NCBI GenBank assembly: GCA_002400415.1
Contig: DGQP01000005.1
Coordinates: 163,640 to 227,639 of the forward strand
Direction: 5' to 3'
DNA length: 64,000 nt
DNA from: Chitinophagaceae bacterium UBA4411
GTDB lineage: Bacteria; Bacteroidota; Bacteroidia; Chitinophagales; Chitinophagaceae
Under the pieces are notes generated by a model. That model ran no database searches. It was not told the origin of the DNA and saw only the letters and a program-made list of their open reading frames with translations. This document shows, in pieces, positions 43,300-52,363 of this stretch (position 1 is its first letter; every line of letters begins with the position of its first letter). The translations under genes were made by a program, and so were the position numbers.

Positions 43300-45663
43300 A
43301 TGAAATATATGAAGAAGGTTAGTATGCTTATGATGCTGTTATTCACTCTTATCATAAGCGGGTGGGCACAGGTAACCGGCGGAAGTATCAGAGGAAAAAT
43401 TACCACGGCAGATAGCCTGCCGGCTGAATTTGTGACAATAATTTTAAAAGGAACAGCTAAAGGAGTTGTTGCAGATAAAGAAGGCAATTACCAGTTCATC
43501 AATATTAAAGCGGGTAAATACCAGGTGGAAGCCAGCCTGATGGGATTAAAAACCCAAATCAAAGAAGTGGAGGTAAAAGAACAGCAGGTTACCGATCTCA
43601 ATTTTATTCTTGAGGAAAATGCCAGCCAGCTCCAGACAGTGCTGGTAACGGCCAACCCGAGTAAATATGTTACAGATTATCCATCTATTTCACTCCGCCT
43701 TAGAACACCGTTAATAGAAATACCCCAGAATATCCAGGTCATTACCCGGCAAACATTGCAGGACCAGCAGATCTTTGACATGCGGGAAGGCGTAATACGC
43801 AATGTAAGCGGGGCCACTGCATCAGAACATTGGGAAACCTATGCACGGATTGTAATGAGAGGATCAAGAATTGCCTCGTTCCGGAATGGCATGAATGTAA
43901 CAGAAACATGGGGACCACTTACGGAAGATATGAGTATGGTGGAACGGATCGAATTTGTAAAAGGCCCTGCCGGTTTTATGCTGGCAAGTGGTGAACCCAG
44001 TGGCTTTTATAACGTGGTTACCAAAAAACCAACCGGTATCACAAAATCAGAAGTGGGGATGACCACAGGCAGCTATGGCACCTATCGCAGCACCCTCGAT
44101 TTTGATGGTGTATTAAGCAAGGATAAAAAAATACAATACCGCCTGAACCTGATGGGCCAGATGAAAGGGACACAAAGAAACTTTGAATATAATAACCGTG
44201 TATCCGTGGCCCCTGTTATAAAATTCCAGATAAATCCCCAAACATCATTAACAGCTGAGTACACTTACCAGCATGTGAACATGTCACCTATCGGTTCAAA
44301 TTATAGTTATTCCGCAAAAAGAATCGGGGATTTACCGGTAACCTTCTCCACGCTGGAAAGCAATATGGCTCCTACAAAAATCAGCGATCAGTCTCTTTTC
44401 ATAACACTGTCTCATAGTATCAGCGACAATTGGAAATTCACCGGGCAGCTGGCTTATATGCACTACAACCAGGTGGGTACAAGCCTGTGGCCTTCGGGTT
44501 TTGATGGTGATACATTGCTGCGGGCTGTTTCTGTCTGGGATATCTTGGGACAAACAAGGGTCGGGCAATTTTTTGTAAACGGGGATGTGGTTACAGGAAA
44601 AATCAAACACCGCATCCTGTCGGGGATTGATATGGGAGATAAAGACTTTTATCATGATTGGGCCCAGGGGGGTGCTATCACGGGTTCGGAGGGATTTAAT
44701 GTGTACAAACCAGTTTACGGTAAGGTTGCTGCCGGTACCTATCCGGTTTTTGACCGTAGCCTGAGTGTAAAAGAAAGAGGGGTGCATTATAATAACTTAT
44801 ATTCTGCTTTTTATGTGCAGGATGAAATACGGGTATTGAATGACAAGCTTCGCCTTACACTGGCCGGGCGTTACACCACAACAGGCGATGAAGACCCCTA
44901 TTCAGGTAAAGTGGATGCAGATAAGTTTACCCCGAGAATCGGGTTAAGTTATTCGGTAAATGCCAGTACCAGTGTGTATGCCGTATTTGACGAATCGTTC
45001 ATTCCGCAGGCAGGGGCAACTTATGACGGAGAGAAATTTAAACCCATTACTGGTAATAATAAAGAGATAGGAATTAAAAAGGAATGGCTCAATGGCCGCT
45101 GGACAGCTTCTGCAGCAGTATACCAGATCACAAAAAACAATGAGCTGGCGCCAGACCCCTTACACCAGTATTTTTCTGTTCAATTGGGACAAACAAAAAC
45201 ACAGGGTGTTGAGTTTGATATAAGAGGCCAGTTGTTTACGGGTTTGGAAGTAACCATGAACTATGCTTATACCGATGCAAAAGTGACCCGGGATACTGAA
45301 GAAAAGCAAGTGGACAAGCAAATACCGGGTACGGATAAGCAGATTGCCAATATATGGTTGAACTACCGTATACCCAAAGGAGATTTGAAAGGGCTGGGTA
45401 TTTCATTGGGTGTTTCTCATGCAGGAGGCCGTACAGCCTGGTATGGTGCTTACGACAGAACCGTTGACCCGGCTATGCCCAACTATACCCGTTGCGATGC
45501 GGCGGCTTCTTACCAGTTTGGAAAATTTGGAATTGCATTAAATGTAAATAATCTCTTTAGTGCCGATCTTTTATCCGGTGCTTATTATGCATGGAGCAAT
45601 TTTTATTACTGGCAGGCAGAAGCACACCGCAATTCAAGACTGAGTATTACATACAAATTTTAG
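43300..45663 (+). CDS. TonB-dependent siderophore receptor
   Basis: This 787-residue outer membrane receptor has a signal peptide and an N-terminal carboxypeptidase-regulatory-like domain (about 27-110, VTGGSIRGKITTADSLPAEF). The plug (about 125-240, IPQNIQVITRQTLQ and VERIEFVKGPAGFMLASGEPSG) and the beta-barrel ending SITYKF follow. The plug pattern is that of ferric siderophore receptors of the FhuE/FpvA type. It is followed after 5 bases by a PepSY membrane protein, which fits periplasmic iron release by reduction. Confidence 0.94.
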   Translation: MKYMKKVSMLMMLLFTLIISGWAQVTGGSIRGKITTADSLPAEFVTIILKGTAKGVVADKEGNYQFINIKAGKYQVEASLMGLKTQIKEVEVKEQQVTDLNFILEENASQLQTVLVTANPSKYVTDYPSISLRLRTPLIEIPQNIQVITRQTLQDQQIFDMREGVIRNVSGATASEHWETYARIVMRGSRIASFRNGMNVTETWGPLTEDMSMVERIEFVKGPAGFMLASGEPSGFYNVVTKKPTGITKSEVGMTTGSYGTYRSTLDFDGVLSKDKKIQYRLNLMGQMKGTQRNFEYNNRVSVAPVIKFQINPQTSLTAEYTYQHVNMSPIGSNYSYSAKRIGDLPVTFSTLESNMAPTKISDQSLFITLSHSISDNWKFTGQLAYMHYNQVGTSLWPSGFDGDTLLRAVSVWDILGQTRVGQFFVNGDVVTGKIKHRILSGIDMGDKDFYHDWAQGGAITGSEGFNVYKPVYGKVAAGTYPVFDRSLSVKERGVHYNNLYSAFYVQDEIRVLNDKLRLTLAGRYTTTGDEDPYSGKVDADKFTPRIGLSYSVNASTSVYAVFDESFIPQAGATYDGEKFKPITGNNKEIGIKKEWLNGRWTASAAVYQITKNNELAPDPLHQYFSVQLGQTKTQGVEFDIRGQLFTGLEVTMNYAYTDAKVTRDTEEKQVDKQIPGTDKQIANIWLNYRIPKGDLKGLGISLGVSHAGGRTAWYGAYDRTVDPAMPNYTRCDAAASYQFGKFGIALNVNNLFSADLLSGAYYAWSNFYYWQAEAHRNSRLSITYKF

Positions 45664-45667
45664 CAGG

Positions 45668-46801
45668 TTGACGTTCAAAAAAATAACAGGGAAGATTCAC
45701 CTCTGGCTCGGACTCAGTTCCGGGCTTGTGGTTTTATTACTGGGCATTACCGGTTGTATTCTTGCATTTGAGCTTGAGATCAGAAGTTTCACTGAGCCAT
45801 TCCGGAACGTGAAAACTGAAAACCGGCCTGTATTACCTCCCGCTTCATTGAAAGCCATAGCCGAAAAACACCTTGCATCTAAAATAGCCCTTGGTATAGA
45901 ATACCCGGGTGAGGGAAAAGCTGCTGTTGCTGCTTATTATGATGAATCACATTATGAATTGGTATTCATGAATCCTTACAGCGGAGAACTGCTGAAACAT
46001 AAGAACATGAATACTGATTTCTTTCGTATCATACTGGATGGACATTTTTACTTATGGCTGCCGCATAATATCGGTCAGCCTGTTGCTGCTTCGGCCACAC
46101 TGGTCTTTCTACTTATGATGATTACCGGTCTGGTACTGTGGTGGCCAAAAAATAAAGCGGCCCGGAAACAACGATTCAGTATCAGATGGAATGTAAGGTG
46201 GAGAAGGAAGAACTATGACCTGCATAATGTATTAGGCTTCTATATGACATGGGTGGCCATATTCCTGGCGATCACCGGCCTTGTATTCGGGTTTCAATGG
46301 TTCGCAAAATCAGTTTACTTTATCAGCAGCGGAGGGGAGAAAATGGTGGAACATCAGCACCCTGTTTCTGATACCACCCGGCAAAAACAGGTTACGGATA
46401 TGGCTGATCGTTTATGGCAACAGCATGCAGCAGCAGTAAAGAAAGACGAAAGCATCGGGGTGTATTTTGCAGCATTGGCATCCGATCCGGTTGAAATAGT
46501 TGTCAATCACAGGCCGGGCACCTATTACAATTCAGATTTTTTTCACTATGATCAGTACAGCGGAAAAAAATTAAAGGCGGCGGGAAGCTGGGATGGAAAA
46601 TTCAGCGAAGCTAAACTGGCTGATAAAATTGCCCGGATGAATTATGATATTCATGTGGGGGCGGTACTCGGGCTTCCCGGAAAACTGCTGGCTTTTTTTG
46701 CAAGTTTGATTGCTGCAAGTTTACCGGTAACTGGTTTCCTGATTTGGCGGGGCCGCAGAAAGAAGAATAAAACAGGGAAAGTAAGAATACAAATTGTATA
46801 A
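45668..46801 (+). CDS. PepSY-associated TM protein, iron reductase-like
   Basis: This 377-residue inner membrane protein starts at a TTG (MTFKKITGKIHLWLGLSSG). It has about four membrane segments (near 12-34, 135-160, 188-212 and 338-360). Between them is a periplasmic domain with PepSY-like features and invariant-looking His in HLWLGLSS, DGHFYLWLPH, NYDLHNVLG and NYDIHVGAVLG. Related PiuB/FoxB-type proteins reduce ferric siderophores at the inner membrane. It probably works with the receptor upstream. Confidence 0.9.
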   Translation: MTFKKITGKIHLWLGLSSGLVVLLLGITGCILAFELEIRSFTEPFRNVKTENRPVLPPASLKAIAEKHLASKIALGIEYPGEGKAAVAAYYDESHYELVFMNPYSGELLKHKNMNTDFFRIILDGHFYLWLPHNIGQPVAASATLVFLLMMITGLVLWWPKNKAARKQRFSIRWNVRWRRKNYDLHNVLGFYMTWVAIFLAITGLVFGFQWFAKSVYFISSGGEKMVEHQHPVSDTTRQKQVTDMADRLWQQHAAAVKKDESIGVYFAALASDPVEIVVNHRPGTYYNSDFFHYDQYSGKKLKAAGSWDGKFSEAKLADKIARMNYDIHVGAVLGLPGKLLAFFASLIAASLPVTGFLIWRGRRKKNKTGKVRIQIV

Positions 46802-46888
46802 GAAATTCCTGACCGGGTATACAAACAGGTTCAGATAATTTATAGCACTGTATACCTTAGACTATAAAGCATAACACAAGTCATAGAG

Positions 46889-46918
46889 GTTGCTGATTTT
46901 CTTCAGCAGCTTTTTTTA
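46889..46918 (+). terminator. Weak terminator after the PepSY gene
   Basis: GTTGCTG and CAGCAGC (46889-46895 with 46904-46910) form a 7-bp stem with one G-T pair and an 8-base loop, followed by seven T bases. Confidence 0.65.
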
Positions 46919-46940
46919 TTCTCTCAAAAACCGGGTGATC

Positions 46941-46971
46941 TGACTCAGCTGTGCAAATGATGACTCAACTG
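46941..46971 (+). promoter_or_regulatory. 20-bp spaced direct repeat upstream of the haem receptor
   Basis: TGACTCAGCTG (46941-46951) and TGACTCAACTG (46961-46971) are direct repeats, 20 bp apart (two turns). Such tandem sites are typical of AraC-type or similar activators. They lie about 107-137 bases before the receptor start at 47078. Confidence 0.5.
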
Positions 46972-46990
46972 CTGTTGTCACCTTTTTGTA

Positions 46991-47012
46991 AAAGGATTTG
47001 TTCATCCTTTTT
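46991..47012 (+). repeat. Inverted repeat with T tract in receptor leader
   Basis: AAAGGAT (46991-46997) and ATCCTTT (47004-47010) form a 7-bp stem followed by TTTT. This is terminator-like in shape and lies 66 bases before the receptor start. It might be an attenuator or an operator. Confidence 0.4.
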
Positions 47013-47077
47013 CCTGACAATCATATGATAAATCTCATAAAATGCAGGTTAATCTTTGCTCCCGTAAATCACCAAAT

Positions 47078-49132
47078 ATGAGAAATTACTACCTGATCTT
47101 CTTAGTTGCCTTTACCAGCACAACTGCTATGGCACAGGAAATAAGAATCACTGCTGCAGAAGATACCACCCGTGCGAAAGAATTAGAGGAAGTGGTCGTT
47201 ACAGGCCAGTACAAACCACAATCTTTAAAAAATTCTGTTTACCAGATCAAAGTGATTGGTAAAGACAGGATCCTTAAACAGGGAGCCACCCGTTTGCAGG
47301 ATGTACTGAAAAACGAACTCAATATGCGTTTCTCACAGGACCTTGCAACAGGAGGATCAGCAATCACTATGCTGGGACTCAGTGGCCAGAATGTGAAGAT
47401 ACTCGTTGATGGACTGCCTGTAACAGGCCGCCAGGGAGTAAACAATGAATTTGACATCAGCCAGATTGATATCAATTCGATTGAACGTATTGAGATCGTG
47501 GAGGGACCGATGTCGGTTATCTATGGTGCAGATGCATTAGCCGGTGTGATAAATATTATAACCCGGAAAGCCGCAAAAGCAAACTTATCGGTGACTGCAA
47601 GGGTGCACGAAGAAACAATAGGTAATGAATACGGCATTAAACAGGGTATACATAACCAACAGGCAGGTTTGAGCTGGAAAAGAAATAATTGGGAACTGGG
47701 CGGGTCATTTGCCCACAATTATTTCGGGGGATGGAAGGATACGGCTATTGACAGGGAACTGGTGTGGCATAAAAAAGATCAGCGTATTGCTAATGGATTT
47801 ATCGGGTACAGTAACGGCAAACTGAGTCTCCGCTACCGTATTGATGGTTTGGATGAAGTGATCACCAATCCCGGTAACTTCATTCAATATGACAGGCGTT
47901 CAGGAGATACCCTGGCCAATGACCAGGAATACCTTTCCCAGCGCCTGATGCACCAGTTACAGGGGTCCTATTTTGCTAACAGCAGGTTGTCTTTCCAACT
48001 GCAATCTTCTTATACAGACTACAGCCGCCAGGTTTTTTCCACTACTGTAAGTAAGAAAACAGGGATTGTTAATCTTGATCCCGGTGAAGGGAAGCAATCA
48101 GTAGTGGATTTTATGGGGTTCACTTTCCGTGGTACAGTTTTATATAAACTTTCGGATGTATTCAGCGTGCAACCCGGTATTGATATTAATATTGATAAAG
48201 GGAACGGAGAAAGATTGAAAGCCGGGTCTAATGAAGTAAACGATTATGCTTTTTTCATTACTTCAGAAATCACCCCTTCAGATAAGATCAGTATCCGGCC
48301 AGGTTTCCGGTTCATTAAAAACTCTGTGTATGATGCCCCCCCGGTAATACCTTCTTTGAACGTAAAATTCCTGCTGGCCAAAGATCTTGATCTCCGTGTA
48401 TCGTATGCCCGTGGCTTCCGTTCACCTTCTTTGAGAGAATTATATTTCAGCTTCTTTGATGCCAACCACCAGGTCATAGGTAATCCTGACCTGAAAGCGG
48501 AAACTTCAAACAGTTTTACGGCCTCATTGGGCCTGAAAAAAGGAAGATCAGAAGGTTTGTTATATAGCGTGCAGATAGGCGGATTTTATAATGATGTAAA
48601 AAACCTGATTGATTATGTCTTTACACAAGGTTCTGATACTGCTAAATTGTACAATGTATATAACAGCAAGACATCCGGAGCTACTCTGGTCTCCACTTTT
48701 ACGTATAAGAAATGGAGTTTCTCAGCCGGTGCCGGGTATACAGGATTCAATAATGAACAGTATGATGCGGATAAAAGTTTACCAACGATGGTGTGGTCTG
48801 CAGAGGCCAATGCAACAGCCGGGTATTCTTTCTCTTCAATCGGTTTGGATATAAACCTGTTTTACAAATTCACCGGTAAAAGACCACGGTATGTAACCAG
48901 TGGTACTGACCTGGTGCTCTCCAAAACAAATAGCTACCATATTGCTGATCTTACATTTTCTAAGAAAATTGTCTCCTTCCTTTCTTTGAATGCAGGGATT
49001 CGTAATCTCTTTGATGTGGATCGTATCAACAGCACATTTGTAACCGGGGGCGTTCACTCCGGAGGCGGTCTGAATGTGGCCACCGGCCGTTCCTACTTTG
49101 CTTCATTGCTGTTTAACTGGAATAAAAAATAA
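47078..49132 (+). CDS. TonB-dependent haem/tetrapyrrole receptor-like protein
   Basis: This 684-residue outer membrane receptor has a signal peptide (MRNYYLIFLVAFTSTTAMAQ), a TonB-box-like start (ELEEVVVTGQ), a plug with VKILVDGLPVTG and IERIEIVEGPMSVIYGADALAGVINIITRK, and a barrel with ARGFRSPSLRELYF and NPDLKAETS. The pattern is that of HmuR/BtuB-type receptors. It has no carboxypeptidase-like N-terminal domain, unlike the other receptor. A HmuY-like lipoprotein gene follows after 46 bases, so haem is the likely cargo. I prefer the ATG at 47078 to an earlier one at 47042. Confidence 0.92.
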   Translation: MRNYYLIFLVAFTSTTAMAQEIRITAAEDTTRAKELEEVVVTGQYKPQSLKNSVYQIKVIGKDRILKQGATRLQDVLKNELNMRFSQDLATGGSAITMLGLSGQNVKILVDGLPVTGRQGVNNEFDISQIDINSIERIEIVEGPMSVIYGADALAGVINIITRKAAKANLSVTARVHEETIGNEYGIKQGIHNQQAGLSWKRNNWELGGSFAHNYFGGWKDTAIDRELVWHKKDQRIANGFIGYSNGKLSLRYRIDGLDEVITNPGNFIQYDRRSGDTLANDQEYLSQRLMHQLQGSYFANSRLSFQLQSSYTDYSRQVFSTTVSKKTGIVNLDPGEGKQSVVDFMGFTFRGTVLYKLSDVFSVQPGIDINIDKGNGERLKAGSNEVNDYAFFITSEITPSDKISIRPGFRFIKNSVYDAPPVIPSLNVKFLLAKDLDLRVSYARGFRSPSLRELYFSFFDANHQVIGNPDLKAETSNSFTASLGLKKGRSEGLLYSVQIGGFYNDVKNLIDYVFTQGSDTAKLYNVYNSKTSGATLVSTFTYKKWSFSAGAGYTGFNNEQYDADKSLPTMVWSAEANATAGYSFSSIGLDINLFYKFTGKRPRYVTSGTDLVLSKTNSYHIADLTFSKKIVSFLSLNAGIRNLFDVDRINSTFVTGGVHSGGGLNVATGRSYFASLLFNWNKK

Positions 49133-49178
49133 TTACCTGTACCATTAATTAATAACACACAACCAAACAACATAAACA

Positions 49179-50579
49179 ATGAAAAAGGAATTTATTAAAA
49201 TATTTGCTGTTGCCCTGGCGATGATTATTTTGGTAACAGGGTGCCGTAAAAGAGATGCGGTACTGGCAGATAACCTGGTGGTTTTTGAAACGGCTGCCCA
49301 GGGCATCAGCGCCTCTGAAAATGCTATTACCGTGAGGCTGACTTTATCAAGGGGAACTGACCGGGATATCCCCCTCACGATCAATTTAACTGAACAAGGG
49401 GTTGCCTATACTACCGACTATACCACCACGCCGGCGGCAGTAGCTGGAAAGTTATCACTCACTATTCCTTCGGGAAACAATGAAACTTCATTTACGATTA
49501 CCAAGACCAGTGGCGCCCTGTTTGATGGAGATGAAAAAATTGTCTTTGACCTTTTTAGTTCCGGAGCACCTGTATTTATCGGAGCCACCAAACAATTTAC
49601 ATTGGATTTTGCAGAACTGGTTGCTGCCAACGCAAGCATGACCGTTAATGGTGGTGGTGCTATATACAGCAATAAAGTTTTCATTGATTTAAGCGCTAAC
49701 CGTCAAACCCCTGTTAACCGCAATAACTGGGACCTTGGTTTTTATACCGGTGCAGATGATTTCCGGGTAATACTGAACTCCTCTGCCGCAATGATGGCCA
49801 GGCAGATCAATAAAAATGATCTTACGCAGGTAACAGCAGCTGATACAACCGGTTTCTCAACAGAAGTGGCCTTTAACCAGTTTGCCCCGACGACTGCATC
49901 ATTACCTTATATTGATTATCCTGATGGTGACCTGGCAAAAACGGCAATTGCTGCCACCAGTGCGACAGCAACAGATAATAAAGTATACATTGTTAACCGC
50001 GGGTTAGCCCCCGGTAACCCGGCAGGTGCAAGAGGCTGGAAGAAGATACGGGTGCTTCGTAATGCCAGTGGTGGTTATACGCTTCAATACGCAGACATTG
50101 CTGCCACTACTTTCCAGGAAATCAATATTGCAAAAGATGAAACCTACTTTTTTAAATATGTTTCATTTGATAATGGTGCGGTAACGATAGAGCCGGAAAA
50201 AAAGAAATGGGACCTTGCCTGGACATATTTTTCCAACGTAACCAATTTTGGTACTGGTGAAGTGCCTTATTTGTACCAGGACATAATTATACAAAACAGG
50301 AATGTCCAGGTGGTCAGGGTATTAACGTCAACCAAAGCATTTGATGCTTTTACAGAGGCGGATATTACCGGCCTTACTTTCTCTTCCCTGCAAACCACCA
50401 TCGGGGCTGACTGGCGTTCAGGTGGCGGCCCGTCAACATCTCCCGCTGTAAGATCAGACCGGTATTATATTGTGAAGGATGGAGATAATAATTATTATAA
50501 AGTTCGTTTCACCGCCCTGACACAAAATGGAGAGAGAGGATATCCTGCGTTTGAATCCGTTTTGGTAAAGAAAGGCTGA
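49179..50579 (+). CDS. HmuY-family lipoprotein with Calx-beta-like N-terminus
   Basis: This 466-residue lipoprotein (signal ends at LVTGC, Cys near residue 22) has a Calx-beta-like segment near 30-130 (ITVRLTLSRGTDRDIPLTINL). A HmuY-like region follows with NRNNWDLGFYTGADDFRVILNS and a second strand region, KKWDLAWTYFSNVTNFG. The HmuY fold binds haem outside the cell in Porphyromonas. The haem ligands cannot be assigned here, though Met residues in SSAAMMARQ are candidates. It is twice the usual HmuY length. It lies directly downstream of the receptor and ends before a terminator. Confidence 0.82.
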   Translation: MKKEFIKIFAVALAMIILVTGCRKRDAVLADNLVVFETAAQGISASENAITVRLTLSRGTDRDIPLTINLTEQGVAYTTDYTTTPAAVAGKLSLTIPSGNNETSFTITKTSGALFDGDEKIVFDLFSSGAPVFIGATKQFTLDFAELVAANASMTVNGGGAIYSNKVFIDLSANRQTPVNRNNWDLGFYTGADDFRVILNSSAAMMARQINKNDLTQVTAADTTGFSTEVAFNQFAPTTASLPYIDYPDGDLAKTAIAATSATATDNKVYIVNRGLAPGNPAGARGWKKIRVLRNASGGYTLQYADIAATTFQEINIAKDETYFFKYVSFDNGAVTIEPEKKKWDLAWTYFSNVTNFGTGEVPYLYQDIIIQNRNVQVVRVLTSTKAFDAFTEADITGLTFSSLQTTIGADWRSGGGPSTSPAVRSDRYYIVKDGDNNYYKVRFTALTQNGERGYPAFESVLVKKG

Positions 50580-50600
50580 TAGTAGTTATTATCGTAATAC

Positions 50601-50634
50601 AAAATCCACCATAATACAATTATGGTGGATTTTT
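50601..50634 (+). terminator. Terminator after the HmuY-like gene
   Basis: AAAATCCACCATAAT (50601-50615) pairs with ATTATGGTGGATTTTT (50619-50634) around ACA. It ends the receptor-HmuY transcript and separates it from the chelatase gene. Confidence 0.9.
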
Positions 50635-50639
50635 CGTTT

Positions 50640-50668
50640 TGCGTAAACCCGAATTACGCATAGCGTAA
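50640..50668. promoter_or_regulatory. TTTACGCA motif plus palindrome upstream of the chelatase gene
   Basis: TGCGTAAA (50640-50647, minus-strand TTTACGCA) is followed by the perfect inverted repeat TTACGCATAGCGTAA (50654-50668). Three GCGTAA units in 29 bases make this the densest copy of the motif in the window. It lies 56-84 bases before the start at 50724. Confidence 0.55.
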
Positions 50669-50723
50669 GTCCGCTTTCAGTAACAATTGTTCCTTTGTCA
50701 TATAACTGTAAAGCGAATCTGTT

Positions 50724-51674
50724 ATGTATAATATTACCAGAAATATATTTTTTGCGCTGTTAACAGGAACTTTCCTGTTCTTCTTATCATCCTGTACCAA
50801 TGCAGATAAAAATGCAACGGGAAAAAGCAATACAAAGAAAGTGGGGGTCCTGCTGGTCAACCACGGCTCCCGGTCCGAAGCCTGGAGAAACGGCTTGCTG
50901 GACCTTGAAAAAAGAGTAAGAGATTCTATTCTCAAAGACGGCGATGTAAAAGAGGTTAAAACTGCCTTCATGGAATATACAGAGCCATCCATCGCCACAA
51001 GGCTGAAAGAATTTGATAAGGAAAACTATTCAGATGTTATTATCGTTCCGGTTTTCCTGACGGTGAGCTCACACTCCTTTGATGATATACCCACATTAAT
51101 AGGGCAAAAAAACGATCCTAAATCAATCGAATTATTCAAGATTGAGAAAATGGAACGGTATACCCCCGTGGCAAAAGTGCATATTGCCCCGTTGCTTGAT
51201 TTTACCGACCTGCTGAAGAAAAATATACTGAGAAGGTTTAAGGAATTATCCAAAGATCCGCAAAACGAAGGGCTTTCGCTGATTGCCTATGGCGACAAAA
51301 CTTATAATGCCGAATGGAGTAAACTGATGGAAGACGTGGCTGTTTATGTACAACAAAATACCGGGGTGAATGAATACAGCTACGGATGGTGCGGCCATAT
51401 AGCACACTATAATCCCGATTCCACCACGCTGGCGATAAAACAGGTGCTGCAAAAAAAGAAATCAGCAATTGTTATTCCGGTTCTTGTGGCATTTGATGAA
51501 ATGTTCCAGGTAAAAATTATTGGCGGGGGAATTGAAAAAGTACCGCAGTCTAAAGAAAGGGTATCCTACAAACCCGATGCTATCCTGCCCGACCGGGGAG
51601 TGGAAGACTGGGTTATTGCTGCTTCAAGGGACCTGAGCACCCGGGTACTGGCTTCAACTGCAAAGAATAACTGA
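50724..51674 (+). CDS. Lipoprotein CbiX-type tetrapyrrole chelatase
   Basis: This 316-residue exported protein has a lipoprotein signal (LFFLSSC, Cys 24). Its N-terminal chelatase half has LLVNHGSR with H47 and SSHSFDDIP with H117, both conserved in CbiX/SirB-type sirohydrochlorin chelatases. The C-terminal half lacks the equivalent His (AYGDKTYNAE). CbiX enzymes are normally cytoplasmic, so an exported lipid-anchored form next to a HmuY/receptor pair suggests metal removal from haem or metal insertion into a tetrapyrrole in the periplasm. This role is inferred. It is followed directly by a PepSY membrane protein. Confidence 0.85.
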   Translation: MYNITRNIFFALLTGTFLFFLSSCTNADKNATGKSNTKKVGVLLVNHGSRSEAWRNGLLDLEKRVRDSILKDGDVKEVKTAFMEYTEPSIATRLKEFDKENYSDVIIVPVFLTVSSHSFDDIPTLIGQKNDPKSIELFKIEKMERYTPVAKVHIAPLLDFTDLLKKNILRRFKELSKDPQNEGLSLIAYGDKTYNAEWSKLMEDVAVYVQQNTGVNEYSYGWCGHIAHYNPDSTTLAIKQVLQKKKSAIVIPVLVAFDEMFQVKIIGGGIEKVPQSKERVSYKPDAILPDRGVEDWVIAASRDLSTRVLASTAKNN

Positions 51675-52258
51675 TGGCGGCGGTTTCATTCAGGAATAAA
51701 CTGCACCGCTGGAATGTGGCCTGGCACCGGGATCTCGGCTATTTCTTTTCATCATTGATCATTATTTACTGTATATCCGGGCTGGCGCTCAACCATGTGA
51801 ACGACTGGAATCCTGACTTTATTATTCATAAGCAAACAATACAGTTACCCAAAACATATACCCGGGCAGAAGTGGATAACCATCTTGTAGCGGAATTCAG
51901 TCAATTGGTAAAAGAGGACAATTATAAACTGTATGATTTTCCAACCAATAACCAGGTCAAAATTTATTATGACAATGCCACATTGCATATCAACCTGGAA
52001 AACGGAACCGGTAACTACGAAAAGCTGGCTAAACGACATGTTTTCTATGAATCCAATGTGTTGCACCGGAACAGTCTAAAAGGCTGGAAATGGGTATCCG
52101 ATATTTTTGCCATTATGCTGATCGTGATAAGTGTAACCGGCCTGTTTATACTGAAAGGAAAATACGGACTAAAAAGAAGAGGTGTCTGGATTATGCTGGC
52201 CGGTTTGTTGTTGCCTGTGGCAGCGATTATTCTCTTCTATTATATCAGCAGCAAATAG
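51674..52258 (+). CDS. Short PepSY-TM membrane protein
   Basis: This 194-residue protein overlaps the chelatase stop by one base (ATG within TGATGG). It has an N-terminal membrane segment (HRDLGYFFSSLIIIYCISGLALNHV), a periplasmic PepSY-like part (EVDNHLVAEFSQLVKEDNYKLYDF), and two C-terminal membrane segments with VLHRNSLKGWKWVSDIFAIMLIVISVTGLF. His in WHRD, LNHV and LHRN may bind haem. It is a shortened relative of the 377-residue PepSY protein upstream. Coupled translation with the chelatase suggests they work together. Confidence 0.85.
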   Translation: MAAVSFRNKLHRWNVAWHRDLGYFFSSLIIIYCISGLALNHVNDWNPDFIIHKQTIQLPKTYTRAEVDNHLVAEFSQLVKEDNYKLYDFPTNNQVKIYYDNATLHINLENGTGNYEKLAKRHVFYESNVLHRNSLKGWKWVSDIFAIMLIVISVTGLFILKGKYGLKRRGVWIMLAGLLLPVAAIILFYYISSK

Positions 52259-52363
52259 ATTCTGTACGTTTACGGCCCGGCTACTTCCGGGCAGCCTGCT
52301 GGTTTTCCCCGAAAAGCACCGGGAAAACGGGCTTAATTTTCGTAACTTCGCTGCCATTTTAGA

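Noticed and set aside
52275..52328. Two inverted repeats (GCCCGG/CCGGGC and GTTTTCCC/GGGAAAAC) before ileS as a leader switch or terminator
   Set aside because: Neither has a T tract, and there is no evidence of alternative pairing. They may be chance or a weak terminator after the PepSY gene.
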